Below are positions 16,959 to 24,726 of a DNA stretch of 64,000 nucleotides, piece by piece. This DNA comes from Candidatus Pseudomonas phytovorans (GTDB lineage Bacteria; Pseudomonadota; Gammaproteobacteria; Pseudomonadales; Pseudomonadaceae), in assembly GCA_029202525.1 (NCBI GenBank), contig CP119325.1, positions 3,880,001-3,944,000 of the forward strand, read 5' to 3'. The position numbers were made by a program, and so were the translations under genes. Position 1 is the first letter of the stretch; each line of letters begins with the position of its first letter. The notes under the pieces are model-generated. The model worked only from the letters and a program-made list of their open reading frames with translations. It had not been told where the DNA came from and searched no databases.

Positions 16959-19175
16959 TCAGAAATCCTTGCGCAACTGCACGCCGAAGTAACGCCCGTC
17001 ATCGCGCGGTACCGAGCGGTAGATGTAGTCGCCGCCACTGGCCAGCATCTGCGCATACGATTTGTCGCCCAGGTTCTTGCCCAGCAGGGCGACGCGCCAG
17101 CCGTCGTTGTAGTCGGCCAAGGCGATGCTGGCGTTCCAGATGCCATATGCGCCCTGCACGGTGTCCGGGTTCTGGTCGAGGCTGAACTGTACGGCGTCCT
17201 GCCAGCTGTAATCGCTGCTCAGTTCCACATCCAGGCCATTGTCCAGCGGGATCACGTAATCCGCCCGCAGGTAGGTCTTCCAGTCCGGCGTGAACGGCAG
17301 GCGGCCGCCATCGATATTGCAGTTGGCCGCCGCACCCGCCGGGCAGTTGAAGTGATCGACACGGGCCTTGGTGTAGGCCACGGCTGTCGACAGCTTCAGC
17401 CGCGAGGTGGCCTGGAAGCTGGCATCCAGCTCGACACCCTGGGTCTTGACCTTGCCGGCGTTGACCAGGCGGGTCACCACCTGGTTGGCCACGGTGTCGA
17501 AGAAGTTGGCCTGGTAGTTGTCGTAGTCGGTGTGGAATACCGCCAGGTTGGCGGTCAGGCGGTTGTCCAGCGCCGTGCTTTTCAAACCAATTTCGTAGGC
17601 ATCCGAAGTTTCCGGCTTGAGTGCCCCGGTGTCGCGCGGCTGCATGTTGAAGAACACGTTGTAGGCCGGCCCTTTGTAGCCGCGCGAGTAGGTGACGTAG
17701 CCGGTCAGGTTGTCATTGAAGTCGTATTGCATGCCGGTGCGCCCGCTCCAGCCGTCCTCGTCCACCGAGCCGGAACTTGCGGTCGAAGGCTGGATACCGG
17801 TCACTGCGGTGGCCGAGGTGGAGGTGCGACGATGATCGTACTCCAGGTCGTCGTGGGTCCAGCGCAGGCCGAAAATGGCCCGCAAATCATCCGTGAAGTT
17901 GAAGGTGTTCTCACCGAACAACGCCACGCTGTCGTTGGTGGTGGAATAGTCGGCACGGCCACTGTTGGCCACACCGCCATTGACCGAAAGCCGCTGGTAG
18001 GTTTCGTTGGACGTGCCATGCATGTAAAAGGCGCCAAGCACATATTCGTTGAACTGCCCTTTGGGCGACGTCAGGCGAAACTCCTGGCTGTACTGGTCAT
18101 AGTCCACCGTGCCCTTGTCATGGGACGCCGTCACCGGCAGCAAGGCACGGCGGTCGCCGTCTTGGTACTGGGTGTTGTCCCAGCCACGCCAGGCGCTGAT
18201 CGAGGTCAGGGTGTAGTCGCCCAGCTGCCAGTCCAGTTGCGCTGAAAGCCCCTGGTTCTCGTCCTCGACATGGGTCTTGAAGTCGCTGTTGATATCACGG
18301 TTGTGCGCGCTTGGCGTCACCGGGCGCAGTTGGCTGGCGAATGCAGCACTGGCGCTGGTGATCACGCCGCTGGGCAAGGTGTCTTCGCCCTTCATGTAGT
18401 CGGCGATCAGGGTCAGGCGCACGTCTTCGTCGGGCTCGAACTCCAGCTTGCCGCGGGCGCCTTTGCGTTCGTAGCCATTGACGTCGTGGCCATTGGCAAC
18501 GTTTTCGACGTTGCCATCGTAGTCGCCCCACAGGGTGCTCAGCGAACCCTTGAACTGCTCGCTCAGGCGCCCGCCAATACCAAAGCGCAGGCGGTTCTCG
18601 TCACCACCGCCAAAGTGCGAATAGTCCACGTAGCCTTGGGTCTGCTCGGGTATGGTCTTGCTGACCACATTGAGGACGCCCGCCGAGGCGTTCTTGCCGA
18701 ACAAGGTCCCCTGCGGGCCGCGCAGCACCTCGATACGCTCAAGGTCGAGCAGGTCGAGGGTCGATTGGCCCGGGCGGCCGAACACCACGCCATCGACCAC
18801 TGTCGCCACGGTTGGCTCGACGCCGGGTGAGGTAGAAATGGTGCCCACGCCACGGATGAACAGCGAGGTGTCCTTGTTCGAGGCGCCGGCACGGTAATTG
18901 AGCGTCGGCACCTGCTGGACGATGCTGGCAACGTTGTTGCGGTTGTCACGCTCCAGTTGTTCGCCATCGATCACCGACACTGCCACCGGCACTTCCTGCA
19001 GCGTGGCTTCGCGGCGCGTGGCCGTCACGGTAACCGCGCCCAATGCAGTGGCTTGCGCAGCCCCTGCTTCGGCCGGCTCGGCTGCCTGGGCAGCTTGGCC
19101 AAAAGCGGCCAGCAGGATGGCTGCGGCCAGCGGCCGACGTTGCGTAGCGGGGAAAGGTGTACGGCTTTTCTGCAT
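16959..19175 (-). CDS. TonB-dependent outer-membrane receptor
   Basis: 738 residues with a signal peptide (PLAAAILLAAFGQAAQA), a TonB-box-like TVTATRR, a plug domain (VPVAVSVIDGEQL, LFIRGVG, LERIEVLRGPQGTLFGKNASAG) and a 22-strand barrel ending in a terminal Phe. It has no STN domain, so it is not part of a FecIR relay. The ATG at 19175 is preferred to a GTG three codons upstream, which is too close to GAGG. Upstream lies a perfect LacI-type palindrome, and a LacI regulator is divergent. That suggests a carbohydrate-like or sulfonated ligand rather than a siderophore, but the ligand is not known. Confidence 0.9.
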   Translation of the reverse strand: MQKSRTPFPATQRRPLAAAILLAAFGQAAQAAEPAEAGAAQATALGAVTVTATRREATLQEVPVAVSVIDGEQLERDNRNNVASIVQQVPTLNYRAGASNKDTSLFIRGVGTISTSPGVEPTVATVVDGVVFGRPGQSTLDLLDLERIEVLRGPQGTLFGKNASAGVLNVVSKTIPEQTQGYVDYSHFGGGDENRLRFGIGGRLSEQFKGSLSTLWGDYDGNVENVANGHDVNGYERKGARGKLEFEPDEDVRLTLIADYMKGEDTLPSGVITSASAAFASQLRPVTPSAHNRDINSDFKTHVEDENQGLSAQLDWQLGDYTLTSISAWRGWDNTQYQDGDRRALLPVTASHDKGTVDYDQYSQEFRLTSPKGQFNEYVLGAFYMHGTSNETYQRLSVNGGVANSGRADYSTTNDSVALFGENTFNFTDDLRAIFGLRWTHDDLEYDHRRTSTSATAVTGIQPSTASSGSVDEDGWSGRTGMQYDFNDNLTGYVTYSRGYKGPAYNVFFNMQPRDTGALKPETSDAYEIGLKSTALDNRLTANLAVFHTDYDNYQANFFDTVANQVVTRLVNAGKVKTQGVELDASFQATSRLKLSTAVAYTKARVDHFNCPAGAAANCNIDGGRLPFTPDWKTYLRADYVIPLDNGLDVELSSDYSWQDAVQFSLDQNPDTVQGAYGIWNASIALADYNDGWRVALLGKNLGDKSYAQMLASGGDYIYRSVPRDDGRYFGVQLRKDF

Positions 19176-19291
19176 GGTGCTCACTGCCTCGGGAAACCAG
19201 ACCAGGCCCCTTTTGGCGGGGCCAACACGGAATTGCTGTGGTTGTCTGGTCTCGCTCGTGCGAGTGGCAGGCGCTTGCCAACAGCTGCGCT

Positions 19292-19305
19292 TGTTAGCGC
19301 TAACA
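19292..19305. promoter_or_regulatory. LacI-family operator 1
   Basis: TGTTAGCGCTAACA is a perfect 14-bp palindrome with the CG centre typical of LacI/GalR operators. It lies 117 bp before the TonB-receptor start, and 131 bp before the regulator gene. Confidence 0.8.
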
Positions 19306-19392
19306 TGAGCAAGTATCAGAGGGGTTCGCTTAGCACGTCAAATACTTAAAAGTCAGTCTTATATGCAATAAAGCTATTTGCCAAGCGCCTTG

Positions 19393-19406
19393 ACGTTAGC
19401 GCTACC
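19393..19406. promoter_or_regulatory. LacI-family operator 2
   Basis: ACGTTAGCGCTACC keeps the 10-bp core GTTAGCGCTA of operator 1. It lies 30-43 bp upstream of the regulator GTG, fitting autorepression. The two operator centres are about 101 bp apart, compatible with looping. Confidence 0.75.
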
Positions 19407-19435
19407 ATCGCGCCATTTCCCCAGGAGGCAGCCCG

Positions 19436-20482
19436 GTGAGCCAGGCCAAGGATCCCCCCCGCAAGCGTCGCGGCGCAGGCCGTGTCACCCTCGCCGAAGT
19501 GGCACGGGCTGCTGAGGTTTCAGCCATCAGCGTCTCGCGCTACTTCAACCAGCCAGACCAGGTTTCGCCGCCATTGCGCGCGCGTATCGAAGCCGCCGTG
19601 CAGGCGTTGGGCTATGTGCCCAACCTGGTGGCCGGGGGGCTGGCCTCGGCCCGTGGGCGCATAGTCGGCATGGTGATCCCGAACATCTCCGGGCCGATTT
19701 TCGCCCAGACTATCCAGGCGTTCAGCGACACCCTCAGCCGCCATGGCTACCAGTTGTTGCTGGCCTCCAGCTACTTCAGCGAAGCGCAGGAAGAAAGCGC
19801 GGTGCGGGCCTTTCTCGGCTGGTCGCCGGCAGCGTTGGTGGTGACCAGCCATTTCCACAGCCCTGCCACAGAAAAGATGCTGGCAGACGCAGACGTGCCC
19901 GTGGTGGAAATCTGGGACTACCGCCCTGAACGGGCGCCCCTGCAGGTGGGCTTCCTTCATCACCAGGTAGGCGCACAAGCCTGCCGCTATTTGCTGGAGA
20001 AGGGCCACCGGCGAATCGCTTTTGTACAAAACAGCGCGGCCGGCGACCTGAGTGCGCTGGAGCGGCGCGATGGCTATGTCGAGGCACTGCATGAAGCCGG
20101 GCTGGAGCCTTGGGTGTTCGTGCCCTCGGCTGACTGCGCACCGTTCGAGGCCGGCAAGCAGGCCATGGAAGCGTTGATCCGCCGTAACCCAAGGCCCGAG
20201 GCGATCATTTTCGCCAATGACAACCTGGCTGCCGGCGCCCTGCTGGCAGGCCAGCGCGCGGGTTTGCGCCTGCCCGAAGACATGGCGATCGTCGGCTTTG
20301 GCGACTACCCCTTTGCCGACATGCTGCTGCCCAGCCTGACCACCCTGCGCCCGCCCTCGCGGGAAATCGGTGAACTGGCTGCATTGCGTGTGCTACAGCA
20401 CCTGGGTGTGGTGGCCTGTGAGGGTGAGGTGCAGCGGCTGAACCTGTTGGCGTGTGAGTTGGTTAACCGCGAGAGCGCTTAA
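19436..20482 (+). CDS. LacI-family transcriptional regulator
   Basis: 348 residues from a GTG preceded by CAGGAGG. An N-terminal helix-turn-helix VTLAEVARAAEVSAISVSRY with the hinge YVPNLVAGGLAS is followed by a periplasmic-binding-like sensor domain (VGMVIPNISGPIFAQTIQ; FANDNLAAGALL; VGFGDYPFADMLLPSLTTLR). It belongs to the gluconate GntR-like branch and resembles the GnuR-type protein at 44804-45823. Two operator palindromes lie between it and the TonB receptor, so it probably controls itself and the receptor/monooxygenase unit. The effector is unknown. Confidence 0.93.
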   Translation: MSQAKDPPRKRRGAGRVTLAEVARAAEVSAISVSRYFNQPDQVSPPLRARIEAAVQALGYVPNLVAGGLASARGRIVGMVIPNISGPIFAQTIQAFSDTLSRHGYQLLLASSYFSEAQEESAVRAFLGWSPAALVVTSHFHSPATEKMLADADVPVVEIWDYRPERAPLQVGFLHHQVGAQACRYLLEKGHRRIAFVQNSAAGDLSALERRDGYVEALHEAGLEPWVFVPSADCAPFEAGKQAMEALIRRNPRPEAIIFANDNLAAGALLAGQRAGLRLPEDMAIVGFGDYPFADMLLPSLTTLRPPSREIGELAALRVLQHLGVVACEGEVQRLNLLACELVNRESA

Positions 20483-20566
20483 GGTGCACAGGTGCTGTGA
20501 CAATCCGGCCATTGGGGATTATTCTCCCCTGGTATGTCCCACCGCCCCACTATGTGAGCGCCGTAT

Positions 20567-21457
20567 ATGAAAATCGATGACATGGACGCCTTCGTGGCCG
20601 TCATCCGTTGCCAGTCGACCAACCTCGCCGCCGAGGCTTTGCAACTGACCCAGCCGGCCATCACCCGCCGGGTGCAGAACTTCGAGGAAGACCTGGGCGC
20701 CACCCTGCTCGACCGCAACACCAAGCCCCTGAAGCCGACCCCCATGGGCCTGCGGGTGTACGAGCAGTGCAAGGCGATCTTGCGGGAGATCGACTCGCTG
20801 CGTGAACTGGTGGCCAACGACGGCGCACCGTCCGGCACCCTGCGCCTGGGCGTGCCGCAAACCCTTGGCGATGTGGTGCTGCTCGATGCCTTGGCACAAA
20901 TTCGTGAAACCTACCCCGACCTGCGCACCCAGGTTACCAGTGGCTGGGGCAGCAGCCTGATCGCACGCATGGAAAACGGCGAGCTGGATGCCGCTGCGGC
21001 GCTGTTCCCGCCCGGCAAGATCTTCCCCGAGGGCATCGCCAGCCAGTCTATCGCGCGCATGCCGCTGCGGGTGGTGGCGGCCAAGGGCAGTACCGGCAAG
21101 CGCAGCCTCAAGCTCAAGGACTGCTACACCCGTGGCTGGGTGCTCAACCCCGATGGTTGCGGCTTTCGCGCCGGGCTGCAGCGCGCGTTGAGCGAACAGG
21201 GGCTAAGGCTGTCGATCAACCTGGAGACCTTTGGCACCGAGCTGCAGCTGGGGCTGGTGGCCAGTGGGCAGGGGCTTGGGCTGGTGCCCGAGCCCTTGTT
21301 GCAGAACAGCCGTCACCGCGATGCGCTGGACGTGGTCAATGTGACGGACTTCAAGCCGCAGGTGGATTTGTGGCTGTTCCACCCACGCTACCTGGGCAAC
21401 CTGCAGGATCCGGTTGAGCTGTTCGGCCGGGTGGCCGGGCAGCAACTCTGCGGGTGA
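20567..21457 (+). CDS. LysR-family transcriptional regulator
   Basis: 296 residues. A winged helix-turn-helix occupies residues 1-60 (DAFVAVIRCQSTNLAAEAL, LTQPAITRRVQNFEEDLGATLLDR). The effector domain follows (GTLRLGVPQTLGDVVLLDAL ... ARMENGELDAAAALFPPG). It starts 85 bp after the LacI gene and precedes the SfnB-like operon by 217 bp in the same direction, so it is the best local candidate for controlling that operon. The ribosome site is weak. Ligand unknown. Confidence 0.92.
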   Translation: MKIDDMDAFVAVIRCQSTNLAAEALQLTQPAITRRVQNFEEDLGATLLDRNTKPLKPTPMGLRVYEQCKAILREIDSLRELVANDGAPSGTLRLGVPQTLGDVVLLDALAQIRETYPDLRTQVTSGWGSSLIARMENGELDAAAALFPPGKIFPEGIASQSIARMPLRVVAAKGSTGKRSLKLKDCYTRGWVLNPDGCGFRAGLQRALSEQGLRLSINLETFGTELQLGLVASGQGLGLVPEPLLQNSRHRDALDVVNVTDFKPQVDLWLFHPRYLGNLQDPVELFGRVAGQQLCG

Positions 21458-21475
21458 GCTGAAATCGCAATCCCC

Positions 21476-21518
21476 TGTGGGAGCGGCCTTGCGTCGCGAT
21501 CGGGCTGCGTAGCAGCCC
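21476..21518. repeat. single REP unit, GCGGCC family
   Basis: Carries GGAGCGGCCTTGCGTCGCGA followed by the small palindrome GGGCTGCGTAGCAGCCC, the same unit as at 13328-13370, here without its inverted partner. It lies just after the LysR gene. Confidence 0.75.
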
Positions 21519-21585
21519 TAGTAATTCGATCGCGACAAAATAACTGGTACGCATAAATAAATATAAATGTAATACTCACAATTAA

Positions 21586-21617
21586 TAATTAGCATATAAC
21601 CAAAAAGACTTTTACAG
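21586..21617 (+). promoter_or_regulatory. 32-nt conserved upstream element, copy A
   Basis: Begins TAATTAGCATATAACC and continues with AAAAAGACTTTTACAG. It matches 27 of 32 positions, without gaps, with copy B at 31014-31045. It lies 58 bp before the SfnB-like start codon in AT-rich DNA, so it is a promoter or activator-site candidate for sulfur-starvation control. The binding protein is not identified. Confidence 0.65.
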
Positions 21618-21674
21618 CAATCATCCATACGAATACGGTCTTAGAAACCCACCGTGTTCCAGGGATGAATACCC

Positions 21675-22811
21675 ATGAGTCACCCCCCTTCCGCCAGCGC
21701 GCTTGCCGAGCTTACCCAGGCCTTGGCCGCCAACGCCGAACGCTACGACCGCAGCGGCCAGTTCCCCGCCGACAATTTCAGCCTGTTGCACCGCCACGGC
21801 CTGCTAGGTTTCACCGTGCCTCGCACCTTGGGCGGCGGCGGTGCCGACCTGGCCAGTGCGCGCCAGGTAATCGCCGCTGTCGGCAAAGGCTGCCCGTCTA
21901 CCGCCCTGATCCTGGTGATGCAATACCTGCAGCACTTCCGCCTGCAGGACGAAGACCGCTGGCCCGAGCACCTGCGCCTGCAGGTGGCCCGCACCGCAGT
22001 GGCCGACGGCGCGCTGATCAACGCGTTTCGCGTCGAACCGGAACTGGGCACCCCCGCCCGTGGCGGCCTGCCGGCCACCCTCGCCCGGCGCACTGCCGAA
22101 GGTTGGCGGTTGTCCGGGCGCAAGATCTACTCCACCGGCAGCCATGGCCTGACCTGGTACCTGGTATGGGCCCGCAGCGACGACCAGGACCCACTGGTGG
22201 GCGGCTTCCTGGTGCACAAGGACACCCCGGGCATCCACATCGTCGAAGACTGGGATCACCTCGGCATGCGCGCCACCTGCAGCCATGAGGTGCAATTCGA
22301 CGAGGTGCTGATCCCGCTCGATCATGCCGTCAGCGTCAGCCCGGCCAGCGCACCGCGCCCCGAGCTCGACAGCACCGGCCTGCTGTGGATGGCTGTGTTG
22401 CTGCCAGCGCTTTACGACGGTGTGGCCCAGGCCGCGCGCGACTGGCTGGTGCAGTTTCTGAACCAGCGGGCGCCATCCAACCTGGGTGCACCGCTGGCCA
22501 GCCTGCCGCGTTTTCAGGACGTGGTCGGCCGCATCGACACGTTGCTGTTCGCCAACCAGAGCCTGCTGAACGCGGCCGTGACCGGGCAGGTCGATCCCCG
22601 CCATGCCGGGCAGCTCAAGCACCTGGTAAGCCGCAACGCCATCCAGGCCGTAGAACTGGCCATCGAGGCTGCCGGCAACCCTGGCCTGTCGCGGCGCAAC
22701 CCGCTGGAGCGGCACTACCGTGATGTGCTGTGCAGCCGCATCCACACCCCTCAGGACGACGTGGTGCTCGGCCATGTCGGCCGCACTGCACTGGCGGAGG
22801 TGGCGGCATGA
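21675..22811 (+). CDS. SfnB/DszC-like acyl-CoA dehydrogenase-fold flavoprotein
   Basis: 378 residues of the acyl-CoA dehydrogenase fold, closest in type to the sulfur-acquisition monooxygenases SfnB/DszC. Visible pieces are GFTVPRTLGGGGADL, TALILVMQYLQHF, GWRLSGRKIYSTGS, WDHLGMRATCSHEVQFDEV and the C-terminal NPLERHYRDVLCSRIHTPQDD. This group uses reduced flavin and oxygen on sulfides, sulfoxides or related compounds, and lacks the usual catalytic Glu context of beta-oxidation enzymes. It is first in an operon with a 2-hydroxyacid dehydrogenase and a class II aldolase; the next gene overlaps by 4 bp. Confidence 0.87.
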   Translation: MSHPPSASALAELTQALAANAERYDRSGQFPADNFSLLHRHGLLGFTVPRTLGGGGADLASARQVIAAVGKGCPSTALILVMQYLQHFRLQDEDRWPEHLRLQVARTAVADGALINAFRVEPELGTPARGGLPATLARRTAEGWRLSGRKIYSTGSHGLTWYLVWARSDDQDPLVGGFLVHKDTPGIHIVEDWDHLGMRATCSHEVQFDEVLIPLDHAVSVSPASAPRPELDSTGLLWMAVLLPALYDGVAQAARDWLVQFLNQRAPSNLGAPLASLPRFQDVVGRIDTLLFANQSLLNAAVTGQVDPRHAGQLKHLVSRNAIQAVELAIEAAGNPGLSRRNPLERHYRDVLCSRIHTPQDDVVLGHVGRTALAEVAA

Positions 22812-23752
22812 GCCATTCGATCATCGCCAGCCAGCTGGACGCACCTGCCAACCAATACCTGCGCGATCAATTGCCCGACCACGAGGTGATCGATATCGCC
22901 CCGGGCCAGTTGCAGCTGGACGTACCCGCTGATGTGTTCATCGTGCGCCCGATCAATGTGCGCGGTAACCGTGTAGACAACCCTCCAGCCGGCTGGCCGT
23001 GGACGTTGCGCTGGGTGCAGGTGGTTTCTTCGGGCATCGACTTCTACCCCGACTGGGTGTTTCAGGGCCCGCCGGTCACCAGTGGCCGCGGCGCCAATGC
23101 CGAGCAGGTGGCCGAATTCGCCCTGGCCCTGGTGTTTGCTGCGGCCAAACAACTGCCGGGCCTGTGGGTCAAGGACGCCGACTGGCGCCTGACCCCGCTG
23201 GCCCCGGTGCGTGGCCGCACCTTGGGCATCTTCGGTTTCGGCAGCATCGGCCAGAGCCTGGCACGCAAGGCAACCGCCCTGGGCATGCCGGTACTGGCGC
23301 TGAACCGCCCAGGCCAGCCCATTGCCGAGGTGCCGGGCGTGAAGCGCGTCGACAACTTGCAACAGCTGTTTGCCGGCAGCGATCACCTGGTCATCGCCGC
23401 CCCGCTCACCCCCGCCACCCGTGGCCTGATCGACCGCCAGATACTGGCCCAGGCAAAGCCTGGGTTGCACCTGATCAACATCGCCCGTGGCGGGCTGCTG
23501 GACCAGGGCGCACTGCTCGAAGCCCTGAACAACGGGCTGATCGGCCGCGCCAGCCTCGATGTCACCGAGCCCGAACCGTTGCCGGCAGGCCACCCGCTGT
23601 ACCACCACCCACGGGTATTCCTGTCGCCGCACACTTCGGCTATTTCCGAGGACGGCTACCCCGCGCTGCTGGAGGCATTCCTCGACAACTTTTCCCGTTA
23701 TCGCGAACAGGCACCGCTGCTCAACCTGGTCGACACCCAGCGCGGCTACTGA
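22808..23752 (+). CDS. D-2-hydroxyacid dehydrogenase (NAD-binding)
   Basis: 314 residues. The start is the ATG in ATGA overlap with the preceding stop. The NAD-binding fingerprint is LGIFGFGSIGQSLARKA, then LINIARGGLLDQGALLEAL (Arg) and the C-terminal SPHTSAISEDG (catalytic His). The N-terminal segment is short. It reduces a 2-oxoacid or oxidises a D-2-hydroxyacid. Tight coupling to a flavin monooxygenase and an aldolase suggests it handles an oxoacid made in the same pathway; substrate not known. Confidence 0.9.
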   Translation: MSHSIIASQLDAPANQYLRDQLPDHEVIDIAPGQLQLDVPADVFIVRPINVRGNRVDNPPAGWPWTLRWVQVVSSGIDFYPDWVFQGPPVTSGRGANAEQVAEFALALVFAAAKQLPGLWVKDADWRLTPLAPVRGRTLGIFGFGSIGQSLARKATALGMPVLALNRPGQPIAEVPGVKRVDNLQQLFAGSDHLVIAAPLTPATRGLIDRQILAQAKPGLHLINIARGGLLDQGALLEALNNGLIGRASLDVTEPEPLPAGHPLYHHPRVFLSPHTSAISEDGYPALLEAFLDNFSRYREQAPLLNLVDTQRGY

Positions 23753-23775
23753 ACCCACACCTATTGGAGAACACC

Positions 23776-24570
23776 ATGACTGCACTGTCTGTCGTCACCG
23801 CCCAGGAAAACACCGTGCGCCAACGGGTCAGCGCCGAAGAGTGGGAGGTGCGGGTCAAACTGGCCGCAGCCTACCGCCTGGCCGCACTGTTGCGCTGGAC
23901 CGACCACATCTACACGCATTTTTCGGCGCGCGTACCGGGGCCTGACGAGCACTTCCTGATCAATGCCTTCGGCCTGCTGTTCGACGAAATCACCGCGTCC
24001 AACCTGGTCAAGGTGGACGTGGACGGCACCATCATCGACGACCCGCTGGGCCTGGGCATCAACCAGGCGGGCTATGTGATTCACAGCGCAATCCACCGCG
24101 CCAGGCACGACCTCAAGGCCGTGCTGCACACCCATACCCGCGATGGCGCGGCAGTGTCGGCCCAGCGCGACGGCCTGCTGCCGATCTCACAACACGCCCT
24201 GGCGTACTACAGCCGGGTGGCGTACCACGACTACGAAGGCGTCGCCCTGGACCTGGACGAGCAGCAGCGGCTTGTGGCCAACCTGGGTGACAGCAATATC
24301 CTTATCTTGCGCAACCATGGCCTGCTGACCGGGGGTGTCAGTGTGGAGCATGCCTTCCGTGAGCTTCACGGGCTTGAGCGTGCCTGCAACATCCAGGTGG
24401 CGGCGCAGGCCGGGGGCAATGACCAGTTGCTGCATGCTGCGCCGGCGGCAATTGCCAAGGTGCATGAGCAGTCCAAGCGGTTTTCTGATGGATTGGGGGA
24501 AGGTATTCAGCGGCACTGGGATGCGCTGATCCGTCAGCTGGACCGGGAGGGGCTGGATTACCAGAACTGA
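23776..24570 (+). CDS. class II aldolase/adducin domain protein
   Basis: 264 residues, Zn-dependent class II aldolase fold. The first metal-ligand pair is in VLHTHTRDGAAVSAQ, further ligands in PISQHALAYYSRV, and the late His in RNHGLLTGG. The N-terminal part reads YRLAALLRWTDHIYTHFSARVPG. ATTGGAGAA precedes the ATG. The fold covers fuculose-phosphate-type aldolases, decarboxylases and dehydratases, so the exact reaction cannot be named. It is third gene of the operon, followed by a REP pair and then the transporter genes. Confidence 0.9.
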   Translation: MTALSVVTAQENTVRQRVSAEEWEVRVKLAAAYRLAALLRWTDHIYTHFSARVPGPDEHFLINAFGLLFDEITASNLVKVDVDGTIIDDPLGLGINQAGYVIHSAIHRARHDLKAVLHTHTRDGAAVSAQRDGLLPISQHALAYYSRVAYHDYEGVALDLDEQQRLVANLGDSNILILRNHGLLTGGVSVEHAFRELHGLERACNIQVAAQAGGNDQLLHAAPAAIAKVHEQSKRFSDGLGEGIQRHWDALIRQLDREGLDYQN

Positions 24571-24593
24571 CTGGCAACTAGCCGCTGCCTGCA

Positions 24594-24691
24594 CTGGCCT
24601 CTTCGCGGGCACGCCCGCTCCCACAGGTAACCCGCAAGTTTTGAAAACTACGCAGTACTTGTGGGAGCGGGCGTGCCCGCGAAGAGGCCAG
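24594..24691. repeat. REP pair, GCGGG family, perfect 32-bp arms
   Basis: The arms at 24594-24625 and 24660-24691 are exact reverse complements (GCGGGCACGCCCGCTCCCAC and its complement), separated by 34 bp. They lie between the aldolase and the transporter binding-protein gene, so they may reduce read-through or protect the upstream mRNA. Confidence 0.88.
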
Positions 24692-24726
24692 CACAGGCAA
24701 AATCACTATTACGGAAGGAACACCCA

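Noticed and set aside
19436..20482. Calling the first LacI regulator the gluconate repressor
   Set aside because: It resembles GnuR, but the true gluconate locus with kinase, permease and matching operators is at 44804-48034; the 19436 protein is next to a TonB receptor and has slightly different operators.
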